A DNA stretch of 20,294 bases, taken from the NCBI GenBank assembly GCA_947631675.1, contig CANRMG010000014.1, positions 1 through 20,294 of the forward strand. Reading direction: 5' to 3'. The notes below the pieces were generated by a model, which searched no databases, was not told the origin of the DNA, and was given only the letters and a program-made list of their open reading frames with translations. This document shows, piece after piece, positions 1 through 7,524 of the stretch; within the stretch, counting starts at the first letter, position 1; the number at the start of each line of letters is the position of its first letter. This DNA comes from an uncultured Oscillospiraceae bacterium. Its GTDB lineage: Bacteria; Bacillota_A; Clostridia; Oscillospirales; Oscillospiraceae. The translations under genes were made by a program, and so were the position numbers.

Positions 1-933
1 CAGGAAGAATACCCGTCCCCCGTCCAGGGCCGGCAGGGGCAGCAGGTTCATCACCGCCAGATTCACCGCGATGAACGCCGCCAGATAGAAGATGTCCAGC
101 AGCGCGTCGTACACCGTGGGCGAGGCGGTGCCCACCTCGGCGATCATGTCCACGATGCCCACCACGCCGGACATCTGCTTCACGCCCACCGCCCCGGTGA
201 TCAGGTCAGACAGGCCCAGGCGCACCAGCCGCACGAAGTCCATCGCCCCGTACCAGCTGTATTTGACGAGGGCCCCCAGGCCGCTCTCCCGCGCTTCAAA
301 GTACAGCCCGTAGCGGCGCACCGTCCCGCCGGTGGTCTTATCGGTGTACTCCCGCAGCGTCATGGGGTAGTGGTCAAGACGGACTTTATGGCCGTCCCGG
401 ATGACGACCAGGTCCATATACCCGTCGGCGCTGCGGCCCATGTACAGCGACACGTCGCTGGACAGATAGGTCCGCTGGCCGTTGACTTTGTAAAACGTGT
501 CCCCCACCTGCAGGCCGTCCGGCCCCTCATAGGGGCAGCCGTCCATAAAGCTGGTGATCGTGGGGGGCGAGAAGGCCTCGATCTGGGTATAGCAGCCGAA
601 GATAATCGCCAGGCCAAGCAGGAAGTTCATGGCCGCCCCGGCCACCAGGATGACGATGCGCTTCCAGTGGGCGGCGTTGGAGAAGGCCGCCGGATCGTCG
701 GAGCCCTCGTCCTCCCCCTCCATGGCGCAGAACCCGCCGATGGGCAGCAGCCGCAGGCTCACCTCCGTACCGCTCTTCGTGGTATGGCTGAGAAGCTGCG
801 GACCCATGCCCAGGGAGAACTCCAGCACCCTCACACCGCAGGCCCGGGCCGCCAGGAAGTGGCCCAGCTCATGCACGGATATGAGCACGCCGAAGATGAA
901 TATGGCCAGGAGGATGTATAAAAAAGTGCTCAT
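1..933 (-). CDS. rseP: RseP/RasP-type site-2 zinc metalloprotease (3' end outside window)
   Basis: This is an intramembrane zinc protease of the M50 (site-2 protease) family, which cleaves membrane-spanning anti-sigma factors or signal-peptide remnants. The first 311 residues are visible and the stop lies beyond the window edge. The N-terminal transmembrane helix carries the zinc motif HELGH at residues 21-25. A hydrophobic stretch near residues 95-110 and a PDZ-like segment (about 125-190, containing DGLQVGDTFYKVNGQ) follow. The second conserved motif, NLLPLPALDGGR, lies near residue 300 and supplies the third zinc ligand. The start ATG has AAGGA six bases upstream. It is the last visible gene of the pyrH-frr-uppS-dxr operon, 56 bp after dxr, which is its standard position. 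The family assignment is secure. The substrate is unknown, but the anti-sigma factor at 7517-8425 is one candidate by inference only. Confidence 0.95.
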   Translation of the reverse strand, partial: MSTFLYILLAIFIFGVLISVHELGHFLAARACGVRVLEFSLGMGPQLLSHTTKSGTEVSLRLLPIGGFCAMEGEDEGSDDPAAFSNAAHWKRIVILVAGAAMNFLLGLAIIFGCYTQIEAFSPPTITSFMDGCPYEGPDGLQVGDTFYKVNGQRTYLSSDVSLYMGRSADGYMDLVVIRDGHKVRLDHYPMTLREYTDKTTGGTVRRYGLYFEARESGLGALVKYSWYGAMDFVRLVRLGLSDLITGAVGVKQMSGVVGIVDMIAEVGTASPTVYDALLDIFYLAAFIAVNLAVMNLLPLPALDGGRVFFL

Positions 934-989
934 GGTATTCCTTCTTAACGGTTTGCTGGAAAGAGTTTATGCAGAAAACACTGAAATCA

Positions 990-2123
990 TCATTCGTTTA
1001 CCAGCCGCCGCGCCTCGGCGTCGGCGGCCAGGATGTCGTCAAGAGTGGGGTCGGATATAAACGGCGTGCGCGCCGCCGCCTCCGCCACCCGGTCGCAGAT
1101 GTCGTTGTAGCCGATCTTTCCCGCCAGGAACAGGGCCACGGCCGCCTCATTGGCGGCGCTCATGGCCGCCGGGGCCGTGCCGCCCCGCCGGGCGCAGTCC
1201 ATGGCCAGGGCCAGACATGGCGTCTTTTGAAGGTCCGGGGCTTCAAAGGTCATGTCCTTCATCTGCCAGAAGTCCAGCCGCTCGTAGGAGGAAGGTGCCC
1301 TGTCCGGCCAGGTCATGGCGTACTGGATGGGCAGGCCCATATCCGGCACCGCCAGCTGCGCCAGCACCGTGCCGTCGATGAGCTCCACCATGGAGTGGAT
1401 GACGCTCTGGGGGTGGACCACCACCTGAATGTGGTCAGGGTCCACGCCGAACAGGTGCATGGCCTCGATGAACTCCAGGCCCTTGTTCATCATGGTGGCG
1501 CTGTCCACGGAGATCTTGGCACCCATGCTCCAGTTGGGATGCTTTACCGCCTGTTGGGGCGTGACTGAGGCCGTCTGCTCCCGGGTCCAGCCCCGGAAGG
1601 GGCCGCCGGAGCCGGTCAGCAGGATCTTGTGAAGCTGCTCCCGCCGCCCCTCCAGGCACTGGAAGATGGCGGAGTGCTCCGAGTCCACGGGGACGATCTG
1701 GGCGCCCTTTTCCGCCGCGGCCTTCATGACGATGGAGCCTGCGCAGACCAGCGTCTCCTTGTTGGCGAGACATATGCGCTTTCTGGCGTCGATGGCATCC
1801 AGGGTGGGCTTCAAGCCCACGGAGCCGGACACCGCCGTCACCACCGCGTCCGTATCCACCGCCGCCGCGGCGTGGCGCAGGCCCTCCAGGCCCTCGCCTA
1901 TCTCTATGTCCAGGTCCGCCACGGCGATGCGCAGCTTCGCCGCCGCGGCGCTGTCGTATACCGCCGCGTAAGAGGGCCGGAACTGTCTTATCTGCTGCTC
2001 TAAAAGGTCTATGCTCTTTTGGGCCGTCAGGGCCTCCACCCGCACGCCCAGCCGGGCCGCCGCCGCCAAGGACTGCCGCCCGATGGACCCGGTGGAGCCC
2101 AGCACGGAAATGGACTTTACCAT
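990..2123 (-). CDS. dxr: 1-deoxy-D-xylulose-5-phosphate reductoisomerase
   Basis: Dxr converts 1-deoxy-D-xylulose 5-phosphate to 2-C-methyl-D-erythritol 4-phosphate with NADPH, the committed step of the non-mevalonate isoprenoid pathway in the cytoplasm. The 377-residue length is normal for the family. Visible motifs are the NADPH-binding GSTGSIG at 9-15, NKETLV at 121-126, the metal-binding PVDSEHSA (D147, E149), the GSGGPF loop at 171-176, KHPNWSMG at 194-201 and NKGLE with metal ligand E217. The frame stays open upstream, but the family begins at this ATG (MVKSISVLG) and GGGGAGGT lies just ahead of it. The start is one base after the uppS stop, so translation is probably coupled. Its isoprenoid product feeds the UppS reaction encoded next to it. 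Confidence 0.97.
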   Translation of the reverse strand: MVKSISVLGSTGSIGRQSLAAAARLGVRVEALTAQKSIDLLEQQIRQFRPSYAAVYDSAAAAKLRIAVADLDIEIGEGLEGLRHAAAAVDTDAVVTAVSGSVGLKPTLDAIDARKRICLANKETLVCAGSIVMKAAAEKGAQIVPVDSEHSAIFQCLEGRREQLHKILLTGSGGPFRGWTREQTASVTPQQAVKHPNWSMGAKISVDSATMMNKGLEFIEAMHLFGVDPDHIQVVVHPQSVIHSMVELIDGTVLAQLAVPDMGLPIQYAMTWPDRAPSSYERLDFWQMKDMTFEAPDLQKTPCLALAMDCARRGGTAPAAMSAANEAAVALFLAGKIGYNDICDRVAEAAARTPFISDPTLDDILAADAEARRLVNE

Positions 2124-2124
2124 G

Positions 2125-2886
2125 TTACCTCCCCACGTCTCCGAATCGTCTCTCCCGGTGCTGATAGGACGCGATGGCCTTGTCAAATTCCGCCTCGTCG
2201 AAGTCCGGCCACAGCACGTCGGAGAAGTAGAGCTCCGCATAGGCGGCCTCCCACAGCAGGAAGTTCGATATGCGCTTCTCCCCGCCCGGGCGGATGAGCA
2301 GATCCGGGTCTGGGATGTCCCCGCCCCACATATAGCCGGAAAAGCGCTGCTCCGTAAGCTCCGGGCAGCCGTCCGCCGCCCACTTCTTCGCCGCCCGGAC
2401 GATCTCGTCCCGGCCGCCGTAGTTGAGGCAGATGTTCACCTGGGCCCCGGTGTAGACCGAGGACTTTTCCATGCACTCCCGGCACAGCGCCTGCAGTTCC
2501 GGGGCAAAGGGCGCCAGATCCCCGAAGATGCATATGCGCACCCGCTCCTTCTCCAGGTCCCGCAGGGCCTGACGCAGGTATTTCTCCAAAAGAGCCATGA
2601 TGCCCGCCACCTCGTCGGCGGGCCGTTTCCAGTTCTCCGTGGAGAAGGCGTACACCGTCAGGTACTCCACGCCCAGCCTCTGGCAGTACCGGGCCGCCCG
2701 GCGAAAGCTGTCCGCCCCGGCGGAGTGGCCCGCCGTCCGGGGCAGGCCCCGCTTTTTGGCCCAGCGGCCGTTGCCGTCCATGATAACGGCGATATGGCGG
2801 GGGAGGTTCGCGGATTCATCAATATGCTCATGGCGGGGGAGTCCCACGGACCCTCCCGCCAGCTTTTCCCGGTCATTCGCGCTCAT
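2125..2886 (-). CDS. uppS: Undecaprenyl diphosphate synthase (cis-prenyltransferase)
   Basis: UppS condenses isopentenyl diphosphate units onto farnesyl diphosphate in the cis configuration. The product is the C55 lipid carrier for peptidoglycan and other wall polymers. At 253 residues it has the normal length. The signature HIAVIMDGNGRWAKKRG starts at residue 31 with catalytic D37. It is followed by GHSAGADSFRR (54-63), YAFSTENWKRP (79-89) and the C-terminal block DPDLLIRPGGE plus SNFLLWEAAYAEL, which binds diphosphate and Mg. The start ATG overlaps the frr stop by four bases (ATGA), and there is no strong independent ribosome binding site, so translation is likely coupled. The first 28 residues are a variable extension ahead of the conserved core. 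In most Firmicutes cdsA follows, but here dxr follows directly. Confidence 0.97.
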   Translation of the reverse strand: MSANDREKLAGGSVGLPRHEHIDESANLPRHIAVIMDGNGRWAKKRGLPRTAGHSAGADSFRRAARYCQRLGVEYLTVYAFSTENWKRPADEVAGIMALLEKYLRQALRDLEKERVRICIFGDLAPFAPELQALCRECMEKSSVYTGAQVNICLNYGGRDEIVRAAKKWAADGCPELTEQRFSGYMWGGDIPDPDLLIRPGGEKRISNFLLWEAAYAELYFSDVLWPDFDEAEFDKAIASYQHRERRFGDVGR

Positions 2887-3434
2887 ATGGCGAACAGCTC
2901 TTTTTCCTTCGCGTCGGTCAGCTTATCGATGTCCTTGATGTTGTCGTCGGTCAGCTTCTGCAGGTCCTTCTCCAAGTCCTTCTGATCGTCCTCGGTGATG
3001 TCGCCGGCCTTCTGCTGCTTCTTAATCTTGTCCATGGCGTCCCGGCGGATGTTGCGCACGGCGACCTTCGCCTCCTCGCCGTATTTGCGCACCTGCTTGG
3101 CCAGCTCCTTGCGCCGCTCCTCGGTCAGCTGCGGGAAGGCCAGGCGGATGACGCGGCCGTCGTTTTGGGGGTTGATGCCCAGTTCCGAGGCCTGGATGGC
3201 CTTCTCGATGCCCTTGAGGACGGAGCCGTCCCAGGGGGTGATGACCAGCGTCCGGGGGTCAGGGGTGGAAATGGCCGCCACCTGGTTGATAGGGGTGGGG
3301 GTGCCGTAGTAGTCCACGGTGATGCCGTTCAGGACCGCGGCGTTGGCGCGGCCGGCCCGGACGGAATCGAACTGGCCGGAGAGAAAGTCCTTGGCCTTCT
3401 TCATTTTCTCCTCAAACTCTTTCAGCTCAGACAT
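2883..3434 (-). CDS. frr: Ribosome recycling factor
   Basis: Frr splits the post-termination ribosome together with EF-G so that subunits can be reused. The 183-residue protein shows the standard two-domain arrangement. It has the N-terminal helix with SVRAGRAN (24-31), then the small inserted domain containing DYYGTPTPINQVAAIS, PDPRTLVITPWD and AIQASELGINPQNDG. The long C-terminal helices follow, starting at LTEERRKELAKQVRKYGEEAKVAVRNIRRD. All conserved positions appear intact. AAGGAGG stands about nine bases before the ATG. It lies 34 bp after pyrH and overlaps uppS by four bases, the classic order for this essential growth operon. Confidence 0.98.
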   Translation of the reverse strand: MSELKEFEEKMKKAKDFLSGQFDSVRAGRANAAVLNGITVDYYGTPTPINQVAAISTPDPRTLVITPWDGSVLKGIEKAIQASELGINPQNDGRVIRLAFPQLTEERRKELAKQVRKYGEEAKVAVRNIRRDAMDKIKKQQKAGDITEDDQKDLEKDLQKLTDDNIKDIDKLTDAKEKELFAI

Positions 3435-3468
3435 GGGTCAGGTCCTCCTTTTGTAAAATGATTCAACG

Positions 3469-4182
3469 TTATTCAACGATAGTGCCTATTGTTTCCCCCA
3501 TGACCACCCGGAGAATGTTCTCCGGCGGGTCCAGGGCGAAGATCATGGTGGGTATGGCATTGTCCCGAAGTAAACTCGTCGCCGCCGCGTCTATGACCTT
3601 CAGGTCCTTGGCCAGGATCTCCCCGTAGCCGATGCGGTCCAGCTTTTTCGCGTTCGGGTCCGTCTTCGGGTCCGCGGTATATACGCCGTCGATGTTCTTC
3701 GCCATCAAAAGCGCGTCCGCGCCGATCTCCGCGGCCTTCAGCGCCGCGGCGGAGTCGGTGGAGAAATAGGGGTTGCCGCTGCCCGCGGCGAACAGGACCA
3801 CCCGCCCCTTTTCCAGATGGTGCATGGCCCGGCCGTAGGAGTAGGGCTCGGCCACCCGGACCATGTCGATCATGGTCATCACCCGGGCGGGGACCCCCTG
3901 CTGCTCCAGCACCTCGGAAAGGGCGATAGAGTTCATCACCGTAGCCAGCATGCCCATCTGGTCAGCCCGGGAGCGCTCCATTTTGCCGCCCCCGTCCTTG
4001 GCCCCGCGCCAGTAGTTGCCGCCGCCGGTGACGATGCCGATCTGCACGCCCATATCCACGCACTTTTTCACGGCCCTGGCCACCTGGGCCATCACCGCAA
4101 AGTCCAAGCCCCTTCCGCTCTCGCCGCCCAGGGCCTCGCCGCTGAGCTTCAAAAGCACACGCTTATAGACCGGTCCGGTCAC
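3469..4182 (-). CDS. pyrH: UMP kinase (uridylate kinase)
   Basis: PyrH phosphorylates UMP to UDP with ATP in pyrimidine nucleotide synthesis. It is a hexameric bacterial enzyme of the amino-acid-kinase fold. The 237 residues contain LKLSGEAL near the N-terminus (ATP binding), the GGGNYWRGA loop, the RADQMGMLATVMNS helix typical of bacterial UMP kinases, the GSGNPYFSTDSAAALKAAEI block and AKNIDGVYTADPKTDPNAKK. The chosen start is GTG at 4182, with GAGAGGAG about ten bases upstream. No in-frame ATG better matches the family start VYKRVLLKLSGEAL. It is the first gene of the minus-strand operon here and has two sigma-A-like promoters ahead of it. In many Firmicutes rpsB-tsf immediately precede it, but here they lie near 18-19.7 kb. 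Confidence 0.97.
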   Translation of the reverse strand: MTGPVYKRVLLKLSGEALGGESGRGLDFAVMAQVARAVKKCVDMGVQIGIVTGGGNYWRGAKDGGGKMERSRADQMGMLATVMNSIALSEVLEQQGVPARVMTMIDMVRVAEPYSYGRAMHHLEKGRVVLFAAGSGNPYFSTDSAAALKAAEIGADALLMAKNIDGVYTADPKTDPNAKKLDRIGYGEILAKDLKVIDAAATSLLRDNAIPTMIFALDPPENILRVVMGETIGTIVE

Positions 4183-4214
4183 ACCGCAACAACTCCTCTC
4201 CGGTATCCTCCTAT

Positions 4215-4243
4215 ATTCTACGGGACAAAGGTTACATTTTCAA
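4215..4243 (-). promoter_or_regulatory. pyrH proximal sigma-A-like promoter
   Basis: Read on the minus strand, TTGAAA (4243-4238) and TAGAAT (4220-4215) are separated by exactly 17 bases. The predicted start of transcription is close to 4208, about 25 bases before the pyrH GTG. The match is five of six at each element. It is the second of two such promoters in tandem. Confidence 0.6.
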
Positions 4244-4271
4244 CCATATCGTCCTCTTTTCCCAGTTTTAA

Positions 4272-4300
4272 ATTTTACCACATCCGCCCGCTGTTTTCAA
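4272..4300 (-). promoter_or_regulatory. pyrH distal sigma-A-like promoter
   Basis: Read on the minus strand, TTGAAA (4300-4295) is followed after 17 bases by TAAAAT (4277-4272). It sits 57 bases upstream of the proximal promoter. Transcription from here would give a leader of about 80 bases before pyrH. The intergenic region is shared with the divergent spoIIGA gene, for which no clear sigma-A promoter or Spo0A box was found by eye. Confidence 0.55.
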
Positions 4301-4335
4301 CCGGCTTCGCGGCCGGCCGGTGCTACCATCGGGGC

Positions 4336-5133
4336 ATGGAGATCATCTATCTGGACGAACTGTTCCTGCTGGATACCGTGGTAGATTACTTCCTCCTGCT
4401 GGGCACGGCCAAGGTCTGCTCCCTGCCCTACGCGCGGGGGCGCTTTCTGGCCGCCGCTGTCCTGGGGGCGGGCTGGAACTGCCTGGGGCTGGTCCCGGGC
4501 TTTGGCTGGCTCCTGCAGCCGGTCATGGTTCTGGTGATGGCGGCGGCCATGACGCTGGCCGCCTTCGGAGGACAGCGTCGCCTGGGACGGTGCTTCGGGG
4601 TATTTCTGGGGGTGTCGGCCCTGTTCGGCGGGACGGTATACGCCGCGTGCCTGTTTCGGGGCGGGGGCGTGCTGCGGCTGGATATGCGGGTGCTGGGCCT
4701 GGCCTTCGCCGTATGCTGGGCGGCGGTGAGCCTCCTGTACCGGGGCAGCGCCAAGGCCGCCGCCCGGCGGGTGGTGGATATGACCGTGGAGCGCCGGGGC
4801 AGGACCGTGCGCCTGCGGGCCCTGGAGGACACGGGCAACGCCCTGGTGGACCCCATCAGCGGCTGCGCCGCCTTCGTGGCGGAGGCGGCGGCGGTGGAGG
4901 CCCTGTTCCCGCCGGGGGACGCGGCCTATCTCCGGGCACCGCCGGCGGAGGCGGCCCTGCACATCCCCGGGGCCCGGCTCATCCCCTACGCGGGGGTGGA
5001 AGGCAAAAGCGGCCTGCTGCTGGCCTTCCGGCCGGACCGGGTCACGGTGGAGGGCCGGGACCGGCGGGACCTGATCGCCGCCGTGGCCCCCGCCTCCCTG
5101 GGCACGGACGGGTCCTACGACGCGGTGCTTTGA
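4336..5133 (+). CDS. spoIIGA: Sigma-E processing peptidase SpoIIGA
   Basis: SpoIIGA is the membrane-embedded aspartic protease that removes the pro-sequence of sigma-E in the mother cell after a signal from the forespore. The 265-residue protein begins MEIIYLDELFLLDTVVDYF, a recognisable family start, and has about five hydrophobic segments in residues 1-140. A soluble C-terminal domain carries the aspartic protease motif LEDTGNALVDP with catalytic D165. Late conserved segments LIPYAGVEGKSGLLLAFRPD and LGTDGSYDAVL also match. It lies directly upstream of sigE, the diagnostic gene pair. The ATG at 4336 is the only start that fits the family. It lacks a clear Shine-Dalgarno sequence (only GGGG immediately before it), which suggests weak translation. 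Confidence 0.93.
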   Translation: MEIIYLDELFLLDTVVDYFLLLGTAKVCSLPYARGRFLAAAVLGAGWNCLGLVPGFGWLLQPVMVLVMAAAMTLAAFGGQRRLGRCFGVFLGVSALFGGTVYAACLFRGGGVLRLDMRVLGLAFAVCWAAVSLLYRGSAKAAARRVVDMTVERRGRTVRLRALEDTGNALVDPISGCAAFVAEAAAVEALFPPGDAAYLRAPPAEAALHIPGARLIPYAGVEGKSGLLLAFRPDRVTVEGRDRRDLIAAVAPASLGTDGSYDAVL

Positions 5134-5160
5134 ACCATGTGTGAGAAAGGAGTTGCCCAT

Positions 5161-5865
5161 TTGAACAAACTGCTCTTGCTCCTGATGCAGCTGCAGCTGA
5201 AACTGCAGCCCACGCCGCGCATCTTTTACATCGGCGGCAGCGACATCCTGCCCCCGCCCCTGGAAAAAGCCGAGGAGGAGGCCGCCATCGCCGCCCTCAT
5301 GGAGGGGGACCATGAGGCCCGCCAGAGCCTCATCGAGCACAACCTGCGCCTTGTGGTGTACATCGCCCGCCGGTTCGAGAACACCGGCGTGAACATCGAG
5401 GACCTGATCTCCATCGGTACCATCGGCCTCATCAAGGCCATCGGCACCTTCGACCCGGCCAAGCGCATCAAGCTGGCCACCTACGCCTCCCGGTGCATCG
5501 AAAACGAGATCCTCATGTTCCTGCGAAAAAAGAGCTCCCAGCGGACGGAAATATCCATCGACGAGCCCCTCAACACCGACTGGGACGGCAACGAGCTGCT
5601 GCTGTCCGACGTGCTCGGCACCGACGGCGAGGAGGTGAGCAAGCCTCTGGAGGACGACGTGGAAAAGCAGCTTCTCATGGAGGCGGTGGATAGGCTGGAC
5701 GAGCGGGAGAAGTCCATCATCCTCATGCGCTTCGGCCTGGAGGGATACGAGGAGCTGACCCAAAAGGAGGTGGCGGACCTCTTGGGCATATCCCAGAGCT
5801 ACATAAGCCGCCTGGAAAAGCGCATCATCCTCCGCCTCAGGCGGGACCTCATTCGCCAGTTCTGA
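5161..5865 (+). CDS. sigE: RNA polymerase sporulation sigma factor sigma-E (pro-form)
   Basis: Sigma-E directs early mother-cell transcription during sporulation. It is made inactive with an N-terminal pro-sequence that SpoIIGA removes. The 234-residue protein has a short hydrophobic/basic pro-region ([15 protein letters not shown]) ahead of the highly conserved [14 protein letters not shown]. Region 2 ([56 protein letters not shown]) follows. The linker [22 protein letters not shown] is typical of sigma-E. Region 4 contains [13 protein letters not shown] and the helix-turn-helix [23 protein letters not shown]. The start chosen is TTG at 5161, because AAAGGAG lies eight bases upstream and the resulting pro-sequence has a family-like length. 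An in-frame ATG at 5137 would add eight residues but has no ribosome binding site. Confidence 0.95.
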   Translation: MNKLLLLLMQLQLKLQPTPRIFYIGGSDILPPPLEKAEEEAAIAALMEGDHEARQSLIEHNLRLVVYIARRFENTGVNIEDLISIGTIGLIKAIGTFDPAKRIKLATYASRCIENEILMFLRKKSSQRTEISIDEPLNTDWDGNELLLSDVLGTDGEEVSKPLEDDVEKQLLMEAVDRLDEREKSIILMRFGLEGYEELTQKEVADLLGISQSYISRLEKRIILRLRRDLIRQF

Positions 5866-5878
5866 CGGCAGCTTGACA

Positions 5879-5917
5879 CCCCGGTCCATTGAATATACAA
5901 TGGTCCGGGGCATTTTT
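5879..5917 (+). terminator. Intrinsic terminator after sigE
   Basis: A 13-base inverted repeat with one mismatch (5879-5891 against 5898-5910, loop AATATA) is followed by CATTTTTT. It sits 13 bases after the sigE stop and 16 bases before the dusB start codon. It should therefore end the spoIIGA-sigE transcript. It could also attenuate read-through into dusB. Confidence 0.85.
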
Positions 5918-5933
5918 TGCCCGGAGGTATCCG

Positions 5934-6902
5934 ATGAAGATAGGGCAGGTGGAAATAGACGGCCGCGCGGCGCTGGCCCCCATGGCGGGGGTGACGGACG
6001 CCGCCTTCCGCCATATCTGCCGGGCCCACGGCGCGGCGCTGACCTGTACGGAGATGGTGTCCAGCCGGGGACTGGTCTACAACGACCCCAAGACGAAGGA
6101 GCTGCTCTTCTGCCCGTCCGGGGACGGGCCCGTGGCCGCCCAGATATTCGGCTCGGACCCCGCCGTCATGGCCGAGGCCGCCCAGATGGCCCTGGAGCTC
6201 TCCGGCGCGGATATATTGGACATCAACATGGGCTGCCCCGTGGGGAAAATAGTCAAGGGCGGGGACGGCTCTGCCCTCATGCGCGACCCCGACCTGGCCG
6301 GGCGCATCGTGGAGGCCTGCGTAAAGGCGGTGGACAGGCCCGTGACGGTAAAGTTCCGCAAGGGCTGGGACGGCGGGAACGTGAACGCGGTGGAGTTTGC
6401 GAAGGTCTGTGAGGCCGCCGGGGCCGCCGCCCTCACCGTCCACGGCAGGACCCGGGTACAGATGTACGCCGGCGTCGCCGACTGGGACATCATTCGGGAC
6501 GTGAAGGCCGCGGTATCCATCCCCGTCATCGCCAACGGGGACGTGTTCTCCGGCGAGGCCGCCGTGCGCATCCTCAGGCGCACCGGCGCGGACATGTGCA
6601 TGGTGGGCCGGGGCGCCTTCGGGGACCCCTGGATATTTGAGCGCATCAACGCCGCCCTGGCGGGCGGGCCGGAGCCGGCGCTGCCGCCCCTGGCGGAGAG
6701 GATGGATACGGCGCTTTCCCAATTCGAGCTGGCCTGCGCCTGGAAGGACCCCCATATCGCCTGCCTGGAGGCGCGGAAGCAGTTGTGCTGGTACCTGCGG
6801 GGCGTGGCCTGGTCCGGGCCCGCCAAGCGGGAGATCGTGAAGGTGAACACCCTGGACGACATTCGGGCTATCGTCGCCCGGATCAAGAGAGAGCTGAGGT
6901 GA
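5934..6902 (+). CDS. dusB: tRNA-dihydrouridine synthase (DusB/YhdG type)
   Basis: This flavoenzyme reduces specific uridines in the tRNA D-loop to dihydrouridine using FMN and NADPH. The 322-residue protein opens with the FMN-binding motif LAPMAGVTDAAFR (about residues 14-26). It has EMVSSRGLVY, the catalytic cysteine block DILDINMGCPVGK (C101), VTVKFRKGW, the HGRTR motif, VIANGDVFS and the phosphate-binding GADMCMVGRGAFGDPWIF. These features match the NifR3/YhdG group of the Dus family. The ATG at 5934 is preceded by CCGGAGGTAT at ideal spacing, and upstream in-frame codons fall in the terminator hairpin. The next gene starts one base after its stop, so dusB and the ECF sigma gene are probably cotranscribed. 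Which tRNA positions it modifies cannot be told from sequence. Confidence 0.93.
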   Translation: MKIGQVEIDGRAALAPMAGVTDAAFRHICRAHGAALTCTEMVSSRGLVYNDPKTKELLFCPSGDGPVAAQIFGSDPAVMAEAAQMALELSGADILDINMGCPVGKIVKGGDGSALMRDPDLAGRIVEACVKAVDRPVTVKFRKGWDGGNVNAVEFAKVCEAAGAAALTVHGRTRVQMYAGVADWDIIRDVKAAVSIPVIANGDVFSGEAAVRILRRTGADMCMVGRGAFGDPWIFERINAALAGGPEPALPPLAERMDTALSQFELACAWKDPHIACLEARKQLCWYLRGVAWSGPAKREIVKVNTLDDIRAIVARIKRELR

Positions 6903-6903
6903 A

Positions 6904-7524
6904 ATGCCGTTGACGAGAGAGAAAGAGCGGGCCGTCATCGATAGGGTCCTTTCCGGGGACTCCGACGCCTTCGAGGCGCTGGTGAAGGCCAACGAAAAGG
7001 GCGTATACAACCTGGCCCTTCGGATGCTGGGCAATGCCGAGGACGCCCTGGACGCCTCCCAAGAGACCTTTTTCCGGGCCTACAGGGCCTTGGGCTCCTT
7101 CCGGGGGGACAGCAAGTTCTCCGTGTGGCTGTACCGCATGGCCAGCAACATATGCCTGGACATGCTGCGAAAGGCGGGCCGCCGGGACGAGACCTCCCTC
7201 ACCGGGGAGGAGCAGGAGGACATTCCCCTGTCCGACAGCCGTTTCGACCCCCAGGCCGCCCTGGAGCGCAGCGAGGTGCGCCGGGCCGTCCGGGAGGGGC
7301 TGGACCGGCTGGACCCGGCGTTCCGCCAGGCGCTGGTCCTGCGGGACGTGAACGGCCTTTCCTATGACGAGATCGCCCAGGCCCTGGACCTGGAGGCGGG
7401 CACGGTGAAGAGCCGTATCTTCCGGGCCCGGCGAAAGCTGGCGGCCATCCTCATGGCGGACGGGAACTTTTCTGGGCCCGGGCCGTCCAAGGATACGGAG
7501 AAAGGAGGCGGCCGGGATGCGTGA
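6904..7524 (+). CDS. ECF-family RNA polymerase sigma factor
   Basis: This is an extracytoplasmic-function sigma factor of the SigW/RpoE-like group, which redirects RNA polymerase in response to envelope signals. Of its 206 residues, about 20-92 form region 2 (FEALVKANEKGVYNLALRML, SQETFFRAYRALGSF, FSVWLYRMASNICLDMLRK). Residues about 128-182 form region 4 with the helix-turn-helix LSYDEIAQALDLEAGTVKSR. The linker is acidic and there is no extra C-terminal sensory domain. The ATG lies one base after the dusB stop, with GAGGTG only three bases away. A TTG two codons later (6910) has better spacing and is an alternative start. The 3' end overlaps the anti-sigma gene by eight bases. No ECF-type promoter motif was evident upstream. 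The stimulus is unknown. Confidence 0.92.
   Translation: MPLTREKERAVIDRVLSGDSDAFEALVKANEKGVYNLALRMLGNAEDALDASQETFFRAYRALGSFRGDSKFSVWLYRMASNICLDMLRKAGRRDETSLTGEEQEDIPLSDSRFDPQAALERSEVRRAVREGLDRLDPAFRQALVLRDVNGLSYDEIAQALDLEAGTVKSRIFRARRKLAAILMADGNFSGPGPSKDTEKGGGRDA

Noticed and set aside
4301..4320. GC-rich palindromic sequence (CCGGC/GCCGG) before spoIIGA as a terminator
   Set aside because: No T run follows on either strand and no gene ends there. It may be a minor hairpin only.
5137..5160. ATG start for sigE at 5137
   Set aside because: It has no ribosome binding site, while the TTG at 5161 has AAAGGAG at eight bases and gives a normal pro-sequence length.
4297..5913. Long open frame of 538 codons on the minus strand
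   Set aside because: It lies entirely antisense to spoIIGA and sigE, which have strong family matches. Its Gly/Arg/His-rich composition is typical of GC-rich shadow frames.
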